DNA of 64,000 nucleotides from Rheinheimera sediminis (lineage in GTDB: Bacteria > Pseudomonadota > Gammaproteobacteria > Enterobacterales > Alteromonadaceae): assembly GCF_004005375.1 (NCBI RefSeq), contig NZ_RZUF01000012.1:90860-154859 (forward strand), read 5' to 3'. The notes beneath the pieces were generated by a model, which was given only the letters and a program-made list of their open reading frames with translations, had not been told where the DNA came from and did no database searches. Both the position numbers and the translations under genes were made by a program. Shown here piece by piece: positions 27,354 to 38,100 of the stretch. Within the stretch, counting starts at the first letter, position 1. Every line of letters begins with the position of its first letter.

Positions 27354-28685
27354 ATGAACATGATACAGCGTGCCAGTCGTCTGGCTTTGCCTTTGTTTTC
27401 GCTGATCGCTTTGGCCGCTTGTGGTGGCAGCTCAGATGAAAAAGCTGAAGAAGGGTTTAACCAGGGTTACGTGCAGTTTTATAACGGAGCAGCCAATAGT
27501 GCTAACAGCGCTTTGACAGTAGATGAAAAAGCGGCGGGTTCTGCTACTTTTGGCGATGCCTCGAATATGTTTACTGTGGAGCCTGGCAGTTACAAATATC
27601 AGCTAAAAAATGCGACCAGCAGTGCCCTGATCAAAGAAGCAGATATCACCCTAAACAAGGGTGAAAAGACGCTGCTGTTGATGGCTGGCGATGCGGCAAA
27701 TCCTAGTATGTTGACGTTAACACACAAACGTGAAGAAAAGTTTGACGACCAGTTCCGGGTTTTTGTCGCAAACGTATCGGCTAATTATGACAAAGTAGAT
27801 CTATACACCGCTGCCGAGACTGATGATTTTAGCAAAGCTACGCTGTTAGAGTCTGTAGCCACTAAGACCATTACCAGCACTGGCAAGATGCTCAAACGTG
27901 GTAAGTACAAACTTTTTCTGACCGCCGCGGGTAGCACTACACCATTTTTCGAAGCAGTTGCCTATAACTTCCAATACACCACCAGCTATGTTTTGGTCGT
28001 GCGTGACAAGTTAGGTCCTATGCAGCAGCAAGTATCGTTAGATATTGTTGGCAACTCCAGCACTGTAGAGGCTTTAGAACATCGTCTGGCGAAAGGACAG
28101 GTCAGAATTTACAACAGCCTGGATAACCAGCAAGGTCAGATCGCTATCAACAACTTACCTGTTGCAGACTTAGTGCAGGATACCCTGACTGATTATATCC
28201 AGTTAGACAAAAACGATTACAGTATTGCTGTGTTAAATGAAAACAACCAGTTGTTGTTAAACAACGTGTTGCTGACTATTAATGCAGGTCAAAGCAAGTC
28301 GGTATTGTTGTTCCGTGATGCCGAGCAAAAGGTAGGTTTACTCAACTTCATAGAAAAAAATCTGCCTCAGATTCATGAGCACGAGATTAATGTTGCGAAC
28401 CTGGTCCCTGATTTCAAAAATCTGCACTTCTATTTCGTGCGTCAGAATGAAACCATTGAAAGCGCTAAGTTTCATGTCAAAGCGCTGGAGTTTAAGAAGT
28501 ATGCCAGTCTAACCTTGCCCAAGGATTTCTACTCTATTTCTTTGGTGCAGGTCGCAGACAACGGTACTATCAGCTTGTTGGATAAAACACCGACGCTGCA
28601 ATTAGACGCAGGTAAAAACTATATTCTGGCTGCTGAGCCATCTGCTACAGCTCCAAGTGGTTATAAGATTACCTTGGTTAAATAA
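27354..28685 (+). CDS. Lipoprotein with DUF4397-like repeats
   Basis: 443-aa lipoprotein with lipobox ALAAC followed by GGSSDEKAEEG. The mature part consists of immunoglobulin-like modules of about 100 residues resembling DUF4397: GYVQFYNGAANSANSALTV, FRVFVANVSANYDKVDLYTA, GQVRIYNSLDNQQGQIAINN and LHFYFVRQNETIESAKFHVK. Four such modules can be counted. 210 bp separate it from the DUF4097 gene, so it may have its own promoter. Function unknown. Confidence 0.75.
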   Translation: MNMIQRASRLALPLFSLIALAACGGSSDEKAEEGFNQGYVQFYNGAANSANSALTVDEKAAGSATFGDASNMFTVEPGSYKYQLKNATSSALIKEADITLNKGEKTLLLMAGDAANPSMLTLTHKREEKFDDQFRVFVANVSANYDKVDLYTAAETDDFSKATLLESVATKTITSTGKMLKRGKYKLFLTAAGSTTPFFEAVAYNFQYTTSYVLVVRDKLGPMQQQVSLDIVGNSSTVEALEHRLAKGQVRIYNSLDNQQGQIAINNLPVADLVQDTLTDYIQLDKNDYSIAVLNENNQLLLNNVLLTINAGQSKSVLLFRDAEQKVGLLNFIEKNLPQIHEHEINVANLVPDFKNLHFYFVRQNETIESAKFHVKALEFKKYASLTLPKDFYSISLVQVADNGTISLLDKTPTLQLDAGKNYILAAEPSATAPSGYKITLVK

Positions 28686-28704
28686 CCTGATGTGATGGTC
28701 TCGA

Positions 28705-28820
28705 TGAATGTGGGATAAGCGGTGCTAATGAATAGACTTTGGTTGTTGAATATAACAATTTTACTTCTCTGATTTAATTTATTAAATCGAAAAAGGTCGA
28801 CACTCATTATCTCGGGTTCA
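28705..28820. mobile_element. MITE-like element, family A, copy 2 (116 bp, internally deleted)
   Basis: Ends TGAATGTGGGATAA / TTATCTCGGGTTCA are related to copy 1 at 20707-20928 but imperfect. About 90 bp of the right side aligns closely with copy 1 (shared TTAAATCGAAAAA and GTCGACACTCATTAT), as does the left 28 bp. About 100 bp in the middle is missing. Confidence 0.6.
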
Positions 28821-28856
28821 GATTAAATAATTCACTGGTAGGTGATAGGTTGTAAA

Positions 28857-28889
28857 GCAAAAATGGCCACAGGACGTGGCCATTTTTGC
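28857..28889. terminator. Bidirectional intrinsic terminator
   Basis: Perfect 14-bp stem GCAAAAATGGCCAC / GTGGCCATTTTTGC around AGGAC. It serves the lipoprotein gene on the plus strand and possibly read-through from the fadL side. Confidence 0.75.
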
Positions 28890-28942
28890 GACTGTAGCTA
28901 TCAGAGCTGTTGCTCTTTTCACGCTATTAACTGCGAAAAAGA

Positions 28943-28970
28943 AAAAGCCACTGTTAAAACGGTGGCTTTT
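28943..28970 (-). terminator. Terminator after the FadL-family gene
   Basis: AAAAGCCAC / GTGGCTTTT with an inner GTT/AAC pairing. On the minus strand it is followed by TTTTTC and lies 18 bp after the stop codon. Confidence 0.7.
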
Positions 28971-28988
28971 GATAAAAGGTTAGGTTTT

Positions 28989-30452
28989 TTAAAATTTATA
29001 GTTCCACTGGACAGCTAAAACCTGAGCTTTGTTACGGTAGTTGGCTTGTACACCTGAGTTATAAATACGGTTGCCATTGGCGTTGTATTCGTGCTCATCG
29101 ATACTGACTTTGTTCATCCACATATAGCCATAAGCAAAGTCAACACTTTGTGCTGCGCTCAGAGCCCAGGTCGCCCCCCAGGTCCACCAAATCCGATCTG
29201 CTGTGGGTACCCGCGCTGTTTTATGGCTGGTCGTGATAGGGTTTTCGTCGTAAGCCAGGCCTGTTCTTAGCGTCAATTGATCATCGTAATGCACTGTGGT
29301 GCCTAAAGAGAACGACCAGGTGTCATGCCAATGCTCTGGGATATAGCCAATATAACCTTCTTTATTAAGGTTCTGTGGTAATTGAGTACTCAGTGAAATG
29401 CTGGGAGTGGAGTCATCGCTGACGATATCAATAGACTCAAAGCTGCTCCAGCCTGTCCAGGTAACACTGGCTTGCACAGATAAGAGTTCTGTGATTTGTT
29501 GATCAGCACTAAAAGCCAGGTTGGCCGGAGTGGTTAAATCTAGTTTGCTTTGTTCGTTCAGATAGCTGTTTGCAGCCAGTTTGCCTGTGGCCAGGCTGAT
29601 GGCCGGCAGCTCTGGACGAGCCACGATAAAGTTTGGATTGCCAGCCACATTGGCGCCTGTAATAGGCGTGTTGGTAATTTCAGAATCACCTTTTAAATTG
29701 TATTTCACTGCTGAGTGATACACCAAGGCCAACTTGGTGGTACCGAGGTCAGAGTGAATACCCAGGTTGTAACCTGCAGCTACATCATCGCCATTTACTT
29801 CGTAATGGCTATCACAATAGGCTGCGTTATATACATTGGCGCCGTACAGTCCATTAATGTTGGTTCCAAGTTCACAGAGGCCTGAGTGGTCTTTGTATTT
29901 GGATAAAGTGCCTTCGGCGTAATTGATATTGATACCCAAACCTACTGACCAAACTTGGTTCAGTTTATAGGCCAGAGTAGGCTGTACCGCCACCACTTTA
30001 ATTGCAGTTTCATCGGCAAAGTAGCGGCCTACCCAATCGTCATGGTAGTTGGATGACAAACCAAAAGGGGCATAGATACCGATACCCCAGCTTATAGTAT
30101 CGCTGAAGTGGTCTGTGTAAAAACCAAAAGGAACCAACTCCGATAAAGTCGCTTTGCCAGAGTCGCGGCCAGATACCGCCATACCATTTGCACTTTGGGC
30201 TGATGCGTCACTGTAGCGACTGGTTGCATAGATCAGGTTGACGCCACCGGAAAAATTCGCCCCTTCTAATTCAGTTAATGCTGCAGGGTTTGAATAGAGT
30301 AAAGAGGCGTCGGAGATCTGAGCACCGCGACCTGCATAAGCGTTACCGGCAGCGCTGACGGATTGTTCAAATAGTTTATAGCCTTCGGCGAATGCAGATT
30401 GACTGGCGAAGGCAAGGCTGATTGCCAAAGGTAATGAAGCTTTTCGTAACAT
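28989..30452 (-). CDS. OmpP1/FadL family outer-membrane transporter
   Basis: 487-aa outer-membrane beta-barrel for uptake of long-chain fatty acids or other hydrophobic compounds. The signal peptide (MLRKASLPLAISLAFASQSA) is followed by the FadL hatch-region pattern EGYKLFEQSVSAAGNAYAGR and SLLYSNPAALTELEGANFSG, and the protein ends with the aromatic strand AVQWNYKF. ATG 30452 is used because it opens a proper signal peptide; frames extending upstream add a charged segment. It may be fadL itself or a paralogue. Confidence 0.88.
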   Translation of the reverse strand: MLRKASLPLAISLAFASQSAFAEGYKLFEQSVSAAGNAYAGRGAQISDASLLYSNPAALTELEGANFSGGVNLIYATSRYSDASAQSANGMAVSGRDSGKATLSELVPFGFYTDHFSDTISWGIGIYAPFGLSSNYHDDWVGRYFADETAIKVVAVQPTLAYKLNQVWSVGLGININYAEGTLSKYKDHSGLCELGTNINGLYGANVYNAAYCDSHYEVNGDDVAAGYNLGIHSDLGTTKLALVYHSAVKYNLKGDSEITNTPITGANVAGNPNFIVARPELPAISLATGKLAANSYLNEQSKLDLTTPANLAFSADQQITELLSVQASVTWTGWSSFESIDIVSDDSTPSISLSTQLPQNLNKEGYIGYIPEHWHDTWSFSLGTTVHYDDQLTLRTGLAYDENPITTSHKTARVPTADRIWWTWGATWALSAAQSVDFAYGYMWMNKVSIDEHEYNANGNRIYNSGVQANYRNKAQVLAVQWNYKF

Positions 30453-30724
30453 TATTTGTGTACCCTGTAATAAATTTCGCGGCATTATAGGGGGACAAGG
30501 CCTTAGAGTACATGCTCTAAATCTGGCATATCGCGTTACTGGTCGGATCTTTGATTGACTAAAAAGTAGTGAAATTTGCCAAAGAATAAAGATAAACTCA
30601 GCCAGGTTTTTATTTTCTAATTTTATGATGTTGTTTTTAAAAGGATTTTAAGTACTTTTCGAAATGGCACAGGGGATGCAATCCGATTGCAACTGATTCG
30701 ATTTTGTTTATTCAAGGACTCATT

Positions 30725-31792
30725 ATGAAAACCCGCTCATTGCTTGCAACTGCTGTAACCACTGCCTTATTAGCCAGTTCTTTGGTCTTAACCGGATGCG
30801 GTAATGCTGAAGGAAGCCCTGATGCTGCTAAAGTGGACACCGTCATTAGTATTCCTGTTGAGGCTGCTTTGGTCAGTCGTGGTGAAATCAGCAGCTTGTA
30901 CCGCACCACAAGCACACTGGAAGCCAAAGAGGATGCTGAGGTGAATAGCAAGTCTACTGGCATAGTGCAGCAGTTGTTTGTGGAAGAGGGCGATGTAGTG
31001 AAAGCCGGTCAAGTACTGGCAATTTTAGACACTGAACGTCAGCAACTGAATTTAGCCAAAGGTAAGGCTGAACTCGGCCAGTTAAAAAGTGAGCTGGCGC
31101 GTTTAGAGGCTATGTATCAGAAGAAACTGGTGAGTTTTGATTTATACGACAAATTAAAATGGCAGGTTGAATCCTTGTCTGCTTCAGTGGCCTTGTCAGA
31201 GTTGGCGTTAAAAGAAACTCAAATCATTGCCCCCATCAGTGGTGTTGTGGCTCGTCGTCATGTCAAAGTGGGTCAGTTGATCACTGAGTACTCGTCCAAA
31301 GCCTTGTTTGAAATTGTGTCACAAGAGCGCTTAGAAGCTGTGATCAATTTACCAGAGCATCAGTTGCCTCGTGCTAAAGTGGGTCAGGTTGCTCACTTAC
31401 ATTTTGCCGCTATGCCGGTTAAACAAGCTCAGATTATCCGTATTTCTCCCGTGGTTGATGCAGCTACAGGCACAGCCCGAGTCACAGTGGCCGTAGATAA
31501 CAGCGATCTGACCTTAAAAGCCGGTATGTTTGCTCAGGTTGAAGTGCAATACGATGCAAAAGATGCGGCGTTATTAGTGCCAAAACGTGCAGTGATGGCG
31601 ATGGATAACAGCAGTTCAGTCTTCGTGGTGAACAAAGACGGCAAAGTTGAACGCAAAACTATCACGACTGGCTATGAATCCGACACCATGTTTGAAGTGG
31701 TCGCTGGTTTAGCTGAAGGTGATCAGGTCGTTACTGCAGGTCAGGCTAGTCTAAAAGAGCAAAGCCCTGTTCAGGTCATTGCGAAAAGCTAA
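30725..31792 (+). CDS. RND efflux periplasmic adaptor lipoprotein
   Basis: 355-aa membrane-fusion protein of the HlyD/AcrA type. Lipobox LVLTGC anchors it in the inner membrane. A lipoyl half-motif (GIVQQLFVEEGDVVKAGQVL), a short helical hairpin, the second lipoyl half (APISGVVARRHVKVGQLITE) and beta-barrel and membrane-proximal domains follow. AAGGA lies 7-10 nt before ATG 30725. First gene of an operon with two permeases. No TolC-type channel gene is in the window. Confidence 0.93.
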   Translation: MKTRSLLATAVTTALLASSLVLTGCGNAEGSPDAAKVDTVISIPVEAALVSRGEISSLYRTTSTLEAKEDAEVNSKSTGIVQQLFVEEGDVVKAGQVLAILDTERQQLNLAKGKAELGQLKSELARLEAMYQKKLVSFDLYDKLKWQVESLSASVALSELALKETQIIAPISGVVARRHVKVGQLITEYSSKALFEIVSQERLEAVINLPEHQLPRAKVGQVAHLHFAAMPVKQAQIIRISPVVDAATGTARVTVAVDNSDLTLKAGMFAQVEVQYDAKDAALLVPKRAVMAMDNSSSVFVVNKDGKVERKTITTGYESDTMFEVVAGLAEGDQVVTAGQASLKEQSPVQVIAKS

Positions 31793-31809
31793 TCAACTCT
31801 CCCTCAGCA

Positions 31810-31827
31810 GTGGGGCTTAAGCCCCAC
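31810..31827. other. Perfect 18-bp palindrome between adaptor and permease genes
   Basis: GTGGGGCTTAAGCCCCAC, 18 bp after the adaptor stop. No T-run follows. It may act as an RNA stem that sets the adaptor:permease ratio. Confidence 0.5.
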
Positions 31828-31863
31828 CGTTATGAATAAATAAAAATAATTTAGGGACTTTCT

Positions 31864-34800
31864 ATGAAACTAGTGGATATAGCTGTTGCACGTCCTGTCA
31901 CCATGTGGATGTTTACATTAGGTATTATGTTATTTGGTCTGGTCGCCATGGGCCGGCTAGCCGTCAATTTACTTCCTGACTTGTCTTACCCAACCTTAAC
32001 AATCCGCACTGAATACCAGGGCGCGGCACCGGCTGAAGTGGAGCAACTGGTGAGTAAGCCGATTGAAGAGGCAGTGGGCATAGTCAAAGGTATTCGTAAA
32101 GTGCATTCCGTATCCCGAGCTGGTCGTTCTGATGTGATCATGGAGTTTGAATGGGGCTCAGATATGGATCTGGCAGGTCTTGAAGTGCGGGAAAAAATCG
32201 ACGTACTTTATCTGCCGCTAGATGTGAAAAAGCCTTTGTTGCTTCGGTTTAACCCGAATTTAGATCCTGTGGTACGTTTGGCGTTAAGCCGGGATGAAAA
32301 AAATGATCTAACCCCGGCTCAACTGGTGAGTTTACGTACTTTTGCAGAAGAAGATTTACGTCGCCGTTTAGAATCTTTGCCTGGTGTAGCTGCAGTGCGA
32401 CCTGATGGGGGCTTGACTCAGGAAATTCAAATTCTTGTTAACAATGAAAAGTTAAGCCAGTTAAAGCTGGATATCAGCACTATCAATCAGCGTTTAAAAG
32501 AGCAAAACATTAATCAGGCGGGTGGTCGGTTAGAAACAGGTAGCAATGACTATTTAGTTCGCACTATTAACCAATTTGCTTCCCTGGACGAAATTCGTAA
32601 CTTATATATCTCCAAAGTCGGCGAAAGCCAAATTCGCTTGTCAGATATTGCTGAAGTGCGTGACTCTTTTGTCGACCGTCAGAGCATTACTTATGTGCAT
32701 GGTAAAGAAGCCATTGAAATTTCTATTTATAAAGAAGGTGACGCCAATACAGTTCAGGTTGCAAAAACAGTGACAGAAAAACTGGGGGATTTAGAAAAAA
32801 ATCTGCCTGCCGGTTATCAGCTTACCTTGGTGTATGACCAGTCTACTTTTATTAAACAAGCCATAGATGAAGTAAAATCTGCCGCCTTTGCCGGTGGTAT
32901 TCTGGCTATGCTGGTGTTGTATTTATTCCTGCGTAATGTCTGGACCACTTTAGTGATCTCTGTGTCTATTCCCTTGTCGGTGATTGCCACCTTTAATCTG
33001 ATGTATGCGCAGGATATTAGCTTAAATATTATGAGTTTAGGCGGTATTGCCCTGGCCATAGGTATGCTGGTAGACAATGCTATAGTGGTGCTCGAAAACA
33101 TTGCCCGTTACAAAGAGCAGGGCATGGCACCTATGGACGCGGCAAAAAAAGGTGCCAGTGAAGTATCGATGGCGATAACTGCCTCTACGTTAACTACAGT
33201 GGCAGTGTTTTTCCCGCTGGTGTTTGTCGAAGGTGTGGCAGGGCAACTATTTAAAGATCAGGCTTTAACTGTTACTTATGCTTTGCTGGCGTCGTTATTG
33301 GTGGCATTAACACTTATTCCGGCTATGGCAGCCCGCGAGCGCACTGGTTCTGCTTCAGCTTCGGCAGTTGCTGCAGAAACAAGCAAACTAACTATTAAAC
33401 CCTCTCGTTGGTATTTATGGCCGCTGTTGCCATTCCATCTGTTATATCTGGGCGTTCGCTTTTTGTTTTTAGGTTTGTTTACCTTGTTGACCATTTTGTT
33501 CCGTGTTGTGGCTAAAGCATTAAGCTTTATCTTTAACCCTTTGCTTAATCTGGTGCAGGCTTTTTTAACAGCGTTGGAATCGGGCTATCGTGCCGTATTA
33601 ACTGCAGCCCTCAAAGTAAAAACTTTGGTGGTGGCCGCTACTATAGGCATCACAGCGCTGATTTATTCGCTGATCCCTGGTTTAGGCTTTGATGTGATCC
33701 CAAGCATGAGTCAGGGCGAGTTTTATGTTGAAGTGCAATTGCCCGTTGGCAGCGCCATTGAGCGCACTGACAAAGTACTGAAGCAACTGGCCGCTGTGGC
33801 TTCACTGCAACCTGAAATTGATCGCAGTTATGCTCAGGCCGGTACAGGGCAGCAGATGACTGTAGATCCAAATGTGGGTGGCAGCCACTGGGGCCGTTTA
33901 AGTATTATTTTAAAAGACAGTGCTACTACAGAAGATGAAGAACGCCTTATTCAACTGTTCCGCGATACCGTCAGCACCATGCCGGCTCTGACTGCAAAAA
34001 TTGACAGACCAGAGCTGTTCAGTTTCAGCACTCCAATGGAAATTGAACTGTCAGGCCATGATTTAACCAGTTTAAAAGCCACGTCTGATCAACTGGCCAA
34101 GCTGTTAGCTGCCAATAACAGATTTACGGATATCAAAAGCTCTCTACGTTCAGGTCAGCCGGAGCTTACCTTGCATTTCCATCACGACAGATTATCGCAG
34201 TTGGGTTTAACTGCAGCGGATGTATCCAAACGTGTGGCTAATTATATTGGGGGTGAGGTGGCTGGCCAGTACTCAATTAACGATCGCAAAGTGGATATCC
34301 GGGTACGTCTGGCGGAAAACTTCCGCAACTCAGAGCAGCAACTGTCACAAATTATCATCAATCCAAATAGCAAAAACCCGCTGCCTTTGTCTGCTGTGGC
34401 TGATATTCAACGTGAAATAGGACCAAGCGAAATTACCCGTATTGGTCAGCAGCGGGTGGCTTTGGTTAGCGCGAATCTGGCTTATGGAGATTTAGAGCAA
34501 GGCACAGCAGCGGCCAAAGCTGTATTGGCAGAGCTGACTCTGCCTTATGGTGTAGGGGCCACTATAGTGGGCCAAAGTGAAGAAATGGAACGTTCATTTA
34601 ATTCCCTGATGATGGCCTTGTTGCTGGCGGTATTTCTGGTGTATCTGGTGATGGCGTCCCAGTTTGAAAATCTGCTGCAACCTTTACTGATTTTATTTAC
34701 TGTGCCTCTGGCTGGTGCTGGTGCCGTGCTTGGTTTGTGGCTGACAGGTACCAGAGTTTCTGTCATCGTCTTTATAGGTCTGATTATGCTGGCCGGTATA

Positions 34801-35103
34801 GTGGTGAATAACGCTATAGTGTTGATTGACCGTATCAACCAGTTACGTGCTGAAGGCATAGCACTCAATGACGCCATAGTGCAGGCAGGCGCCACCCGTT
34901 TACGCCCTGTATTGATGACCACCTTAACCACTGTATTAGGTTTGTTGCCTATGGTGCTTGGCAGCAGTGATGGTGCCGAGATCCGCTCTCCTATGGCTAT
35001 TACTGTGATTTGGGGTTTAAGCCTGTCTACCTTGCTCACCCTGGTGTTTATTCCAGTGTTGTATCGTCTGACTGCGCGTGATGCGCAAGCGGCTAAGGAG
35101 TAG
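31864..35103 (+). CDS. RND efflux permease, first of two
   Basis: 1079-aa AcrB-type HAE1 transporter with twelve helices and two large periplasmic loops. It starts KLVDIAVARPVTMWMF and keeps the proton-relay aspartate in TM4 (ALAIGMLVDNAIVVLENIAR) and the TM10-12 pattern (GLIMLAGIVVNNAIVLIDRI). The stretch between TM6 and TM7 (about residues 490-590) is enlarged, with an Ala/Ser-rich linker and additional hydrophobic segments (LWPLLPFHLLYLGVRFLFLG), unusual for the family. Likely forms a pump with the adaptor and the next permease. Confidence 0.94.
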   Translation: MKLVDIAVARPVTMWMFTLGIMLFGLVAMGRLAVNLLPDLSYPTLTIRTEYQGAAPAEVEQLVSKPIEEAVGIVKGIRKVHSVSRAGRSDVIMEFEWGSDMDLAGLEVREKIDVLYLPLDVKKPLLLRFNPNLDPVVRLALSRDEKNDLTPAQLVSLRTFAEEDLRRRLESLPGVAAVRPDGGLTQEIQILVNNEKLSQLKLDISTINQRLKEQNINQAGGRLETGSNDYLVRTINQFASLDEIRNLYISKVGESQIRLSDIAEVRDSFVDRQSITYVHGKEAIEISIYKEGDANTVQVAKTVTEKLGDLEKNLPAGYQLTLVYDQSTFIKQAIDEVKSAAFAGGILAMLVLYLFLRNVWTTLVISVSIPLSVIATFNLMYAQDISLNIMSLGGIALAIGMLVDNAIVVLENIARYKEQGMAPMDAAKKGASEVSMAITASTLTTVAVFFPLVFVEGVAGQLFKDQALTVTYALLASLLVALTLIPAMAARERTGSASASAVAAETSKLTIKPSRWYLWPLLPFHLLYLGVRFLFLGLFTLLTILFRVVAKALSFIFNPLLNLVQAFLTALESGYRAVLTAALKVKTLVVAATIGITALIYSLIPGLGFDVIPSMSQGEFYVEVQLPVGSAIERTDKVLKQLAAVASLQPEIDRSYAQAGTGQQMTVDPNVGGSHWGRLSIILKDSATTEDEERLIQLFRDTVSTMPALTAKIDRPELFSFSTPMEIELSGHDLTSLKATSDQLAKLLAANNRFTDIKSSLRSGQPELTLHFHHDRLSQLGLTAADVSKRVANYIGGEVAGQYSINDRKVDIRVRLAENFRNSEQQLSQIIINPNSKNPLPLSAVADIQREIGPSEITRIGQQRVALVSANLAYGDLEQGTAAAKAVLAELTLPYGVGATIVGQSEEMERSFNSLMMALLLAVFLVYLVMASQFENLLQPLLILFTVPLAGAGAVLGLWLTGTRVSVIVFIGLIMLAGIVVNNAIVLIDRINQLRAEGIALNDAIVQAGATRLRPVLMTTLTTVLGLLPMVLGSSDGAEIRSPMAITVIWGLSLSTLLTLVFIPVLYRLTARDAQAAKE

Positions 35104-35107
35104 AGGC

Positions 35108-38100
35108 ATGGATCATCAACCTTTAGCCATTACCCGTTTTGCTTTAACCCGGCCTGTGACTTTGTGCATGTTGTTTTTGTCTTTGCTGGTGTTTGGTTTG
35201 ATCGCTAGTCGGATGTTGCCCCTGGAGAAATTCCCAGGCATCGACATTCCGGAAATTTATGTCAATGTGCCTTACCCAAACGCAACGCCCAGTGAGATAG
35301 AACGCTTAATTACCAGACCTGTGGAAGAGGCTTTAGCCACAGTTACAGGGGTTAAAAAAATGCGTAGTTTCTCCAGAGAGGATGGCGCAGGTATCTCGCT
35401 GGAATTTAACTGGGAAGAAGACATCAATACCAAGAGTATTGAAGTGCGTGAACGTTTAGACAATATGCGTCATTTGTTACCACGAGACGCAGAACGAGTG
35501 ATGGTGTATCAGTTTAATACGGCCGATATGCCGATTTTCCAACTTCGGATTTCCAGTGACCGTGACCTGGCTATGGCCTATGACTTGTTGGAGCGGGTGA
35601 TCAAACGCCCCCTGGAGCGCGTGCCCGGTGTATCCAGGGTGGAGCTCTATGGCGTGGATAAGCGTCAGGTGACTATTCGCCTCGACCCACAACGTATGCG
35701 TAATCTGCAGGTTGACCCAGCGCAGCTACTGCAGTTGCTGCAGGAAAGTAACTTCGCTATGACTGCAGGCGAGCTACGTAATCCGGATGAAAGTATTCTG
35801 GTTAAACCTGTAGGTGAATTTGTCAGTCTGGATGAAATTCGTGCTTTGCCGATACGGGCAGGTTTAACCTTAGGTGCTGTAGCCGACGTGATATTGGAAT
35901 TACCAAAACGTACTGAAGGCCGGCATTTACATCAAACTTATGCCGTGGGCATGAACGTATTTAAAGAATCCAATGCCAATCTGGTGGATGTATCCCGCGC
36001 CGCTATTGCTGTGGTCGATGCTGCAGGTAAAGACCCGGCCTTTAACGGTATCAACTTATTTATCATGGATGATACCGCCAAAGGCGTGACGGATTCGTTA
36101 GCTAACTTGTTAAGTTCAGGTGCTATCGGCGCCTTGTTATCTTTTGGTGTCTTGTATTTGTTTTTACGTCATATTCCAACCACTTTAGTAGTGGTGTTGT
36201 CTGTGCCTGTTTCTTTGGCTATTACGCTCGGCGCTATGTATTTCCTCGGTTACAGCCTAAATATACTCAGTATGATGGGCTTGATGCTGGCCGTGGGGAT
36301 GCTGGTGGATAACTCTGTGGTCGTGACTGAAAGTATCTTTCGTGAACGAGCTGCACATCCTGACATTAAAAAGGCCACAGAACTGGGAGTGCACCGCGTC
36401 AGTCTGGCTGTGCTGGCTGGCACTGCCACTACAGCTATTGTATTTCTGCCCAATATCATTGGTCAAAAAGTAGACGTTACTGTGTTTTTAGAACATGTGG
36501 CTATTGCCATCACTATAGCTCTTGGTGTGTCTTTGTTGATGGCATTAACTTTAATTCCTTTTTTAACGACCAAAATTCAGCAAATTCATAGCAGCGACAA
36601 TGCAGCACCAAGCAAGGTAGAGCTGTTTTATGGTCGTTGTTTACGTTGGGTAATGCGTTCACCTAAAGCTGCCACTGGCATCGCCTTTTTATTGTTATTC
36701 AGTATTGCCATTCCTATAGGGGCTGTTTCTGGTGGTGATGAAGATGGTGGTGACAGCGGCAGGGCTTTTCTGAACTACAACGTACAGGGCAATTACAGCC
36801 TGGCTGAGGTAGAGCAGGAAGTCGATCGAATGGAAGCTTATTTATATCAGCACCAAGAAGAGTTTGAAATTGAATCTGTCTACAGCTATTACAGAGCGAA
36901 TCATGCAATCTCTATCATTATGTTTAACGATCCGTTGATCAAACCTGTGGCTGAAATTAAGGAAAATATTCGGAAGAACTGGCCGCAGCTGGTGCGTTCT
37001 CAGCCTACTTTTGGCTGGAGTGACAGTGGTGGGGGCATGCAGGTGCATTTGTCCGGTCCATCCACTGAAATGCTGACTAAGTTAGCTGCTGATATAGTGC
37101 CTGTCATATCTCAAATCGAAGGCTTAGAGGATGTGCGCTCTGAAGTAGCTGAAGGTCAGTTTGAAATGCAAATTCTGCTGAACAACGAAGAGTTACAACG
37201 TCAGGGTTTAGATGCGAGCTCTGTAGCTCAGGCTGTGAGTTTAGCACTGCGTGGCAGCAACCTACGCACCTTCCGCTCTGAAGATCAGGGCGAAGTGCAG
37301 CTTAGAGTGTTATACGACGAAAAAGTCAGTCACTCACCGGCCGAACTGGCCGCTATTCCTGTACAGGTGAAAGGCAATGTGGTGATTGCTTTGGCTCAGG
37401 TGGCTGAATTGAAAATAGCGCCGCTCTTGTCGGAAATCCGGCGTTTTAACCGTCAGACCACGCTTGCCATTGGGATGAATATGAGCAAAGAGCTGACGAT
37501 GGATAAAGCCAAAGCAGAGTTAACCAATAGGTTAAATCAGCTGCAATTACCCGCTGGTTATGCCTGGTCTTTTGAAGGTAGCTTTCAGTATCAGGATGAA
37601 GCTCAAGGCATAATGCAGATTAATATGCTGCTGGCTGTGGCGATGATTTATCTGGTGATGGCGGCTTTGTTTGAATCTCTAATCATGCCTACTGCTGTCA
37701 TTGGTTCTTTGCTGTTCTCTTTTGTCGGTGTGTTTTGGGCCTTTTTATTCACAGGCACTTCGATGGGCATCATGGGCATGATAGGAATGCTGGTGCTGAT
37801 GGGCATAGTGGTGAATAACGGTATAGTACTGGTCGATCGTATTAACCAGTTACGCCACGAAAGTCCGGATGCAGAGCTGGTGCCTTTAATCATTGAAGCC
37901 TGTGAGGCTCGGTTACGACCTATTTTGATGACGGTATCTACTACTGTGCTGGGGTTGTTACCTCTGGCTTTTGGCGATGCCACTATAGGTGGTGGTGGCC
38001 CCAGTTATGCGCCTATGGCTATTGCTATCATTGGTGGACTGGTGTTTTCTACCTTAACCAGTTTATTGCTGGTGCCTTTAACTTACTGGGGTTTAATACG

